From Sipunculus nudus (Eukaryota > Annelida > Sipuncula > Golfingiida > Sipunculidae), in assembly GCA_026874595.1 (NCBI GenBank), contig CM049321.1, forward strand, positions 20,866,979 through 20,930,978: DNA of 64,000 nt, in the 5' to 3' direction. Positions 57,340 through 64,000 of this stretch are shown piece by piece. The notes under the pieces are model-generated. The model worked only from the letters and a program-made list of their open reading frames with translations, searched no databases and was not told where the DNA came from. The translations under genes were made by a program, and so were the position numbers. Each line of letters starts with the position of its first letter. Position 1 is the first letter of the stretch.

Positions 57340-57445
57340 TGTTAAACAAACAAAATGAAAACTGCTGTTGCACACACCCGACTTCCTCGATATTTTATTC
57401 CCTCACTTCTTTTAAAGCGACGGTGCATTTTTCATCAGTCCTCCA
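57340..57445 (-). pseudogene. CTLD-b C-terminal half exon, degenerate (unit 2)
   Basis: Minus strand WRTDEKCTVALKEVRE, a TAA, NIEEVGCVQQQFSFCLFN and donor GTAAG. It aligns with 40529-40395, including the terminal FxFCxF. One stop interrupts it. Confidence 0.65.
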
Positions 57446-57954
57446 TTTCTATTTCTATATCATTGTAGAAGATAGGTGAGTGGCTTTCTAAACGGCTCTT
57501 CTTGTACAATTGTTTAATCGTATAACCATATTCTAGCATGATCAACTTATGTAGTATAAATAATACTAGCCGTGATATATTGGATCTACTTGAACATATA
57601 ATAAACTTTGAAGTAGACGCAAAAATCTCTATAGATAATAATTGACTGCTTGAGAGAATGTGGCTTTTGACTTGAAAACAATGTTAAGGTGTACGCATTA
57701 CACATTAAACATATCCCGTTTTGTGTATTGTTTTATAAAAAAAAATATTCTCATACATACATTACAGGAAAAGGTATTTCCAGACCACATCTGTCAGTAC
57801 TGTCCCTGTGCTGCATTGCAGGGATATTTATAACATTAAACCAAGATATACTAATATTTTATATATTGATAGTTTCAACAAATTCTTTTGCAGTTTTTCT
57901 TCGGCTCTTTTTTCACCTTTATTTGTTATTTAAATATACGTTTAATATATATAA

Positions 57955-58185
57955 AAAAAGTTTTCGGGAGTTCGATAGCTAAAGCACCTTTCTGAAGACC
58001 AATCCACACCTATGAGCATTCTACAGAGTCCATAGCACTATTAATGGGTGTTAACTTGAGACCGAGACAACACAAGTCGTAGACGTTAACCCAATTGTTA
58101 AGAGTGACAGTGCAGTTTACAAGCACACATGCTCCGAGGCAGGCAATCCATGATGGGCTTTATTTTTCATACATATTCCACTTTC
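57955..58185 (-). pseudogene. CTLD-b N-terminal half exon, degenerate (unit 2)
   Basis: Minus strand after TTTCAG: DCESGICMKNKAHHGLPASE, then with a 1-nt shift CVLVNCTVTLNNWVNVYDLC, and MDSVECS, stop, VWIGLQKGAL. It is homologous to 41236-41025 and 7325-7545. One frameshift and one stop. Confidence 0.68.
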
Positions 58186-58384
58186 ACAATCTGAAAAATC
58201 TGAAATTCAATAAACAAATTTAATATACAAATGATGAATGACAAACATGTCCTAGTTTCAGGAATGAGTTGTCTTTGGTGTGAAATTTTATAAAGGAACT
58301 GATAATTCGGGCTTTTAAGATGAAACCGTCAATAAAATAGGTAACTTTTTCTTAGCTCTTTTCCTTTATTATCACATGCATTTT

Positions 58385-58500
58385 TTTTGCAGTTTAGTCC
58401 TGCAGTCTGATGCATAAGCGGAGAGGGAATGGGATCTCAAAGTTGCGCAGGTTTGACGATCAGAGTCTCTGGCCACAGTCTCATCTGCCTTCGTTATTTC
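58385..58500 (-). pseudogene. CTLD-a C-terminal half exon, degenerate (unit 2)
   Basis: Minus strand ADETVARDSDRQTCATLRSH, SLSAYASDCRTKLQ, then one extra A in an A8 run shifts the frame before the CMCD/ACD ending. Homologous to 41511-41398. Confidence 0.65.
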
Positions 58501-58684
58501 ATTATCGAGATAATTTATGCACAAAGTAAAACAATTACAGTCAAGTTTCAAATAGTACCCTCTATGTCATTTTTGCATATTATGATTTATTAAATCTCAG
58601 AACAGGATTATATATACTATTCATAGTATATGTTACGCTATGAGTAAGATAACAAAAACTCATTGGAATCCCTGCCGGTAATAC

Positions 58685-58870
58685 ACACCTAGGTGTCTTC
58701 ATTAGTGATTTCAAGTCCTAGCCAAACAGACGACATATTGTACCAGTGCATTGCCCTCACAATTATTTCTTCGTCTTAGTCATTGAGATGAATAAGCAAC
58801 ATAAGTTGACAACGTGAAATGCCCTACGAGCACAATGATAATCAAATGGGTTCCCGGGAACCTTGCACGA
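58685..58870 (-). pseudogene. CTLD-a N-terminal half exon, degenerate (unit 2)
   Basis: Minus strand contains LND, stop, DEEIIVRAMHWYNMSSVWLG, LEITNEDT, stop, and CITGRDS. It is homologous to 42274-42069 and 8305-8108. Two stops, including TAG replacing the WxWI tryptophan codon. Confidence 0.68.
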
Positions 58871-59039
58871 ACTGAAGGGAAGTAACCAACACACATATAA
58901 TACCATTTTTTTCGTACATGATTATCAAGCGACAATTCATGTGACTGTTTTCTGATGAGCAACTAATAAATATAAAACAGGTTATAAACTGAATCGACTT
59001 TGAATCATTCCAACCATCAATACCCATCCCATCTGTCAT

Positions 59040-62000
59040 ATCAGACGATAAAAAAATTCTTTACTGATTCGGGACCTCTTCAAGTCCCCCACACTGTGGC
59101 CAAATTACAGGAAGGAACAACCTTACTGGTTGCTCAAGGGTGAACATCTCCTTTTTTAATGGGGCAGTTTACACCACTGGTGTCCTCTTAGGCAGTTTAC
59201 AATATTTCATTTTAACATACCCGTTGATATTTATGCGTATTTAAAAATACTGTTTAGATCAAATATCCGAACATATGACCATGCCCCTATCAGTTCGGAA
59301 GAGAATAATATTTGCACCTTGAATCAGTTATTCCGATGATATAATCCTTCCGTTGTTGTACAAAGCAATCTTAGCTTCATTTGCATACATAAACGAAGCC
59401 TTCAAACAGGGCGGATACCATTCATATCTGACCTTTCTATACAGTTTACGCTCTAGAGTATGTCCATCCAGATATCAGCTTACTTTGTTAAGGCTAATTG
59501 GTTACAGTTTTATAGCAAATTGATTTTGGACATCATGGCTCGTGTTGTATAAAAAAATCGGCCATATGATTCGACCAAATCACCGGATGCAGATTGAAAC
59601 TATTCAGTTTTAGCCATTTGCCGATGCTGTTTATCTGTGCGTTTCATATCTATAAAGAAGATCTAACAGTTTGGTAGCTATTTACCCCTCTGGAGCGGCT
59701 CAAAAAGGACGCATTGGGATCCCAAGAAGCTGTATTGATTGTGCGCACTGATCGAGCTACCTCAGATAAATTATAGGCCACCCTTCCAGGTAAACCGTCG
59801 TGAGTGAGTATGCAGAAGTTCCTGCCTTCCCGTGGTTTTAGTAAAAAACAAGAGGAAACTAAAGGATAATTTTTAAAATTAACGAGAACTTATCTGATAA
59901 AAGAAAGACACTTTCAGTTGTTCTTTGGAAAACTAATACCAAGAAAATAAAGACTATGCCCCATATTGTGTTCGTCCTAAAGAAATTTTCTAGCGATGGC
60001 CCGTGCCTTTTATGTCCTGAGTTTAATATTCTGGTTTCATGGCAGGGATAAATAATTTTTGGTCAAGCATAAAATGTTTATATTTATTTTAATATGTGTT
60101 TTTTATATTATCATTGGTATCGTATTACAAGTACTTAATTGCTTTCCTTGAAAGTAAGTGAATTACAATTATATTTATACAGACTTCGGTATAACTGACT
60201 AGTTGTCTGACCACCTTCCTATATATAATGTATTTCTTTTCATTTCATTTAAAACTGGTTAAAATTAGTTCTGCAGTAGAAAGTTGCTGACTACTTCAAT
60301 AAAATCAAACATATGAAACAAAATATAGATAAACACTGAAACATAGGACTCCCGCAACCTGTGCACTATTTAATATCTTACCCAAGTCCATATTTTGCAG
60401 AAGCAAATGATGAATCACGCAAAATCATGTTAATATGTGTTGGTGTGCAACAAATGTTTATTGATTAATGTTGAGGGTAGTTTGTCAACCAGAATATCAT
60501 GTATTCAATTCAAATATAAGTACCGCTCCTATACAAGTTTGGTTGTAGACATTACTGGTATAAAACATTGACCTTATATATAATGTTATGCCCTGGTAAT
60601 ATTAGATACGTAGAACAACAACATGAACTAATGTATGATGTTATGCCCTGTTAAAAAAAATTACTTATACAGATCTTTGTGCATGATTCAGTTCACAGCA
60701 AATACAAAAATGGAACCTTTATAAGTAACAGTAATTGCTTCGTTTACTATTGTATCTTGAACATCCATATACTGTTACGAACATAAAGGTATATCAAAAC
60801 ATCAATATATAAAAAGAAAATAAATCAGTCATTCAAAGGGACACACCTTATGCATTATGACGCTAATATGAACTTAACCCTTTAGTTACGTTTTTAAGAT
60901 AGATCAGCAAGGAGTATTCTATCCCTGAACAATGAGTGGAAAAGCATTGTAAAACTGGTATGGATTTTATCTGCAAGTAACACATATACAGCGTAAAGTA
61001 CCAATCTTTACCATAATGTATATAAAGGATAAGAGACTTAATTTGTATGTTATTCTGTCTCCCCTCTTCACATAGAAATCTTATTAATGATATTTTTCTA
61101 AGGGTATAACCTATCATCATTTTCGACTCTATGATCATCTGTACATACGGCATATGTTGCATGTAGCATATGTTGCAATGTATATGTTGCAAGGATTATT
61201 TTCTCTGTTCGTGTTGATTATTTAGTACAGGCTTGTATAGACAATGGAAGTATGTTGTTTCGACATTTGAGACTGGCGTCTTCGTAATAATTCGAGTAAC
61301 CATGAAAATAGATTTGGCCTGAAGGAGAAATCACAACAAAGTATTTGTTCCGCATTTCCAGATGTGATCACACAATTAGAAATAATTATAGATATGGAAA
61401 CAAAAATGTTCGGTATACTGGGGGTTTAATTAAAAAACAATTTCGGAAATCAAAGACCCTTAATGCTCCCAGCCGAGGGGCCCTAAGCCAAAAAAAATAA
61501 TAAGAGAGACCTAGGCGTTTGTGACGTCACAACTATAACTCCCTGGGGCGGTATTGTAGTGACATCATTTGAGTTAAACACGATCAAGGGAAAATATGCC
61601 AGACTATTGCGTCGTCGGGCTTAGCAGTAATACCAATTATGATTGTGTCAGCGCAAATATATTTTAATCAGTGTATAAGCCACGTGTTCGTGCCAAATGG
61701 ACAGGATTTCTACCTTGACGAACTGGACCCGGCCAAGAATGATCTGGGAAGTGTATTCCTTAGGTTTAGAAACTGACAGGAGGCTGAGGACTGACTCTCT
61801 CTGGCTTTTGGTCTTGTTCCTTGCAACTGTTTGCTCTAAATTGCTTAAATGTAGGCTGCCAACTAGAAAATGATGTTGCTGATCTTCTTTCGGACTCCTG
61901 TATCTCATTGTCCTGAACTCTGCTCCTCATATTCTCCGACTCGGCCTTGCACGTTGAGAGCTGGCACCTCGCAGTCTGCACTATCGTCGCATGGGGATAT

Positions 62001-62180
62001 CAAGCGGCATATCACAAACAACACAGTTGTTTGTTGCTCGTGTAATTATAATAATATCAACTGGTCAAACATTAAAATTATTTAATGTATTTGAAATGGT
62101 AAATGATAACAACTGAATTTGAAATAGTTCACATCTGAGAATAGGCAGTACGTTTTCAGATGCAGTAACTCCTAACCATT
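59040..62180. other. Unit 2 spacer with unassigned insertion-like sequence
   Basis: 59.56-59.70 kb aligns with 13.70-13.85 kb and 62.18 kb resumes alignment with 14.33 kb, so unit 2 has about 2 kb more here. Around 61.43-62.00 kb GC rises: CCCAGCCGAGGGGCCC, a TGACGTCA palindrome at about 61522, and a minus-strand open stretch (61766-61981) rich in Gln, Ser and Arg. I cannot name it; it may be an insertion or an exon. Confidence 0.35.
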
Positions 62181-62650
62181 AATGTATGGATATATACTAT
62201 TTTATGGGATGTGTTGCATGGACATAAGGAGAAAGGCTTAATGTCGAATTACATAATTTTCTTTGAATATCAAATATTGGTCAGCAGGATAAATCAAGCA
62301 AGCCTGGTCACTTGTTTGCAATACAGTAAAAAACGAACTTTATGATTAATGTTCTGATAAACAATACCTTCTATATGTTTCAACCATGATATTGCATCGA
62401 AATCCGTGAACAATTTTCGACCAGGCAAATGATCATCTGTTTAAAAAATCGCATTTGATCAATGTTAACCTACCAAACACAGATGACTAATAGTCTTGCA
62501 TCTTCGGAAGTATTGACTCCAGCACAGTTCATGGATAAGCACTAATGGGACGGTACTGATGAAATAACGCTCAGAGATCATTTGTTTTTTTTTTTATCCA
62601 GAACTTAATTAAGTACAGAATATAACTATATGTCACTGTTTTGTTATATT
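62181..62650. other. Paralogous empty locus for the 14.5-26.7 kb insertion
   Basis: Runs continuously through the place where unit 1 is interrupted: ATTAATGTATGGATATATACTATTTTA..CAGTAAAAAACG..TTTATGATTAATGTTCTGATAAACAAT. It shows the pre-insertion arrangement. Confidence 0.7.
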
Positions 62651-64000
62651 TATCTAACTTATCTTAACCTTAATTACTAATTTGGATTAGGTAACTAATC
62701 CCCAACCGAGAAGAGATGCTGCTGGATTAGTACTTGTTCTTTGCTAAAATGAATGATGTTTGTTATTGGACCTCACAAAATGTTACCTGTGGTGCCCTCT
62801 GTCGCAGCCTTTAAGAACTTATGCATACAAAATATCCAATACAATACCAAAACGAGTTAACTTATACATTTCGGTGAAGAAAAGTAGAAGAAGAATATGT
62901 TTTATGAAGTTTACGGAGACTTTGGGGAAATAATTAGCCACACTAGCTCTAGAAGTGTACATGGAATACTAAAAATGAGAAATTAAAATATATTAAAACA
63001 ACCTGCCAGTTTTTATTTCTACATTTTGAGTGTAACCGAAGTTGACTCTCGACATTAATACTTAAAGTAAACAAAGTAATAGATTCAATCATCACATTGA
63101 TATATGTTGGTGGTTGTTCAACTTTATGAATACTCCAGGGTGCCATTTTTTAAAAGGTTAAATTTGTATCATGAATGAATTGTAAATGTAATAATATTGG
63201 TTATGAATATTTTACATCGGCATAAGTATAGGACCACTTCTGATGATTGTTAAAAATCTTAATATTTACATTTTTCTATTTAAAAATCCAGATTCACGAG
63301 GGAATAAGACTTTGTATCAATCGTTAATTTATTAAAGAAATATGGTTCCAATATGCCTAGAATATGTTTGCACGAAGCAATGTAACACTGGTATAGTAAT
63401 ATTTACCCTTAGAATTGGCATGCATTATTCATGCATATTGCAACCAAAAGTATTCAAGTTAACTACAGTAAAAGTGAAACAAATTATGTGGTAAGTTCTT
63501 TTTGTTGAAAAGCATAGGAACTCTTTGAAAGGAAATAGCGAGGTTCCATTTCAGTTTCACTCAGAACCGTAGAAGGTTCCAATTATTTATTTTCTCTGTC
63601 CCATTTTAAATATCCAAATTAGGTGATTATGTATACAGCACGGTGCAAAGTGCATGTAATTCTTTTGTGGATGGAGTCAATGTTGGGCCCGGAAGGAGTT
63701 TATTGTCTCTTATATGAAAAGAAGTTGCCTTGAAAATTAAATACCAAATAATCAAATGGTGTATGTATCCTCATGATTGTTATACATGCACAACTGTAGA
63801 TTGTCTACTATATATTAAATGATTAAATATAATTTAATAATTGTTAAATGATTACACAGATATTATGTTTAACATGGTCATTTAACAAGCGCGTATTTTG
63901 GTCTATACTTCTTTCTTAAAAACATACCTTAAAAAAAAGTACCTTATTTACCTATAAAATACTATTTTGATATTAATTAACCAACTAATGAGACTTTTTC
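62651..64000. other. AT-rich sequence, no gene recognised
   Basis: No convincing exon, repeat or mobile element seen on either strand. A minus-strand open stretch at 62949-63146 has a hydrophobic middle but no supporting splice or paralogue evidence. Confidence 0.5.

Overview
The window looks like animal nuclear DNA from a marine invertebrate, most likely a mollusc (inferred, not proven). It is AT-rich, rich in (TA)n microsatellites, has GT-AG introns, and carries C-type lectin exons together with Ty3, hAT, TTAA-type and SINE elements. There are no prokaryotic operons, rRNA or tRNA genes, and no CRISPR arrays.

The host backbone is a minus-strand array of duplicated units encoding C-type-lectin-like (CTLD) receptor genes or their remains. 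Each unit has a short signal-peptide exon, two CTLDs each split over two exons, and, where it survives, a linker, a transmembrane exon and a tail exon. Unit 1 spans about 3.4-8.3 kb, then 13.7-14.5 kb and from 26.75 kb. Unit 2 is its paralogue at about 48.5-62.7 kb. A second pair lies at 32.3-36 kb and 43.6-46.6 kb. The best-preserved CTLD pair (42.3-40.1 kb) has an intact second domain but a frameshift in the first. The other copies carry stops and frameshifts.

Mobile DNA is inserted into these units and is often datable, because the paralogue shows the empty site. Two copies of the same internally deleted Ty3/gypsy element (1-3003 and 8384-11560) lie beside a foldback element made of CCTAGG-centred sub-repeats. 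An ORF1-only retroelement with a 12-bp target duplication spans 14537-26738. Inside it sit a SINE (25639-25922) and a 10.46-kb TTAA-flanked DNA transposon (14714-25176). A 2.2-kb TTAA element lies at 29661-31891, and a hAT element with an 8-bp duplication at 51033-54791.

The most notable object is the 10.46-kb TTAA element. It has terminal inverted repeats, a 12-exon minus-strand Kolobok-like transposase gene whose splice phases join into one uninterrupted 659-codon frame, and a convergent plus-strand gene encoding the cysteine-rich P2X7 cytoplasmic C-terminal domain. I suggest this is how P2X7-C genes spread in invertebrate genomes. Coordinates of exons are read by eye from splice consensus and frame; no search was run.
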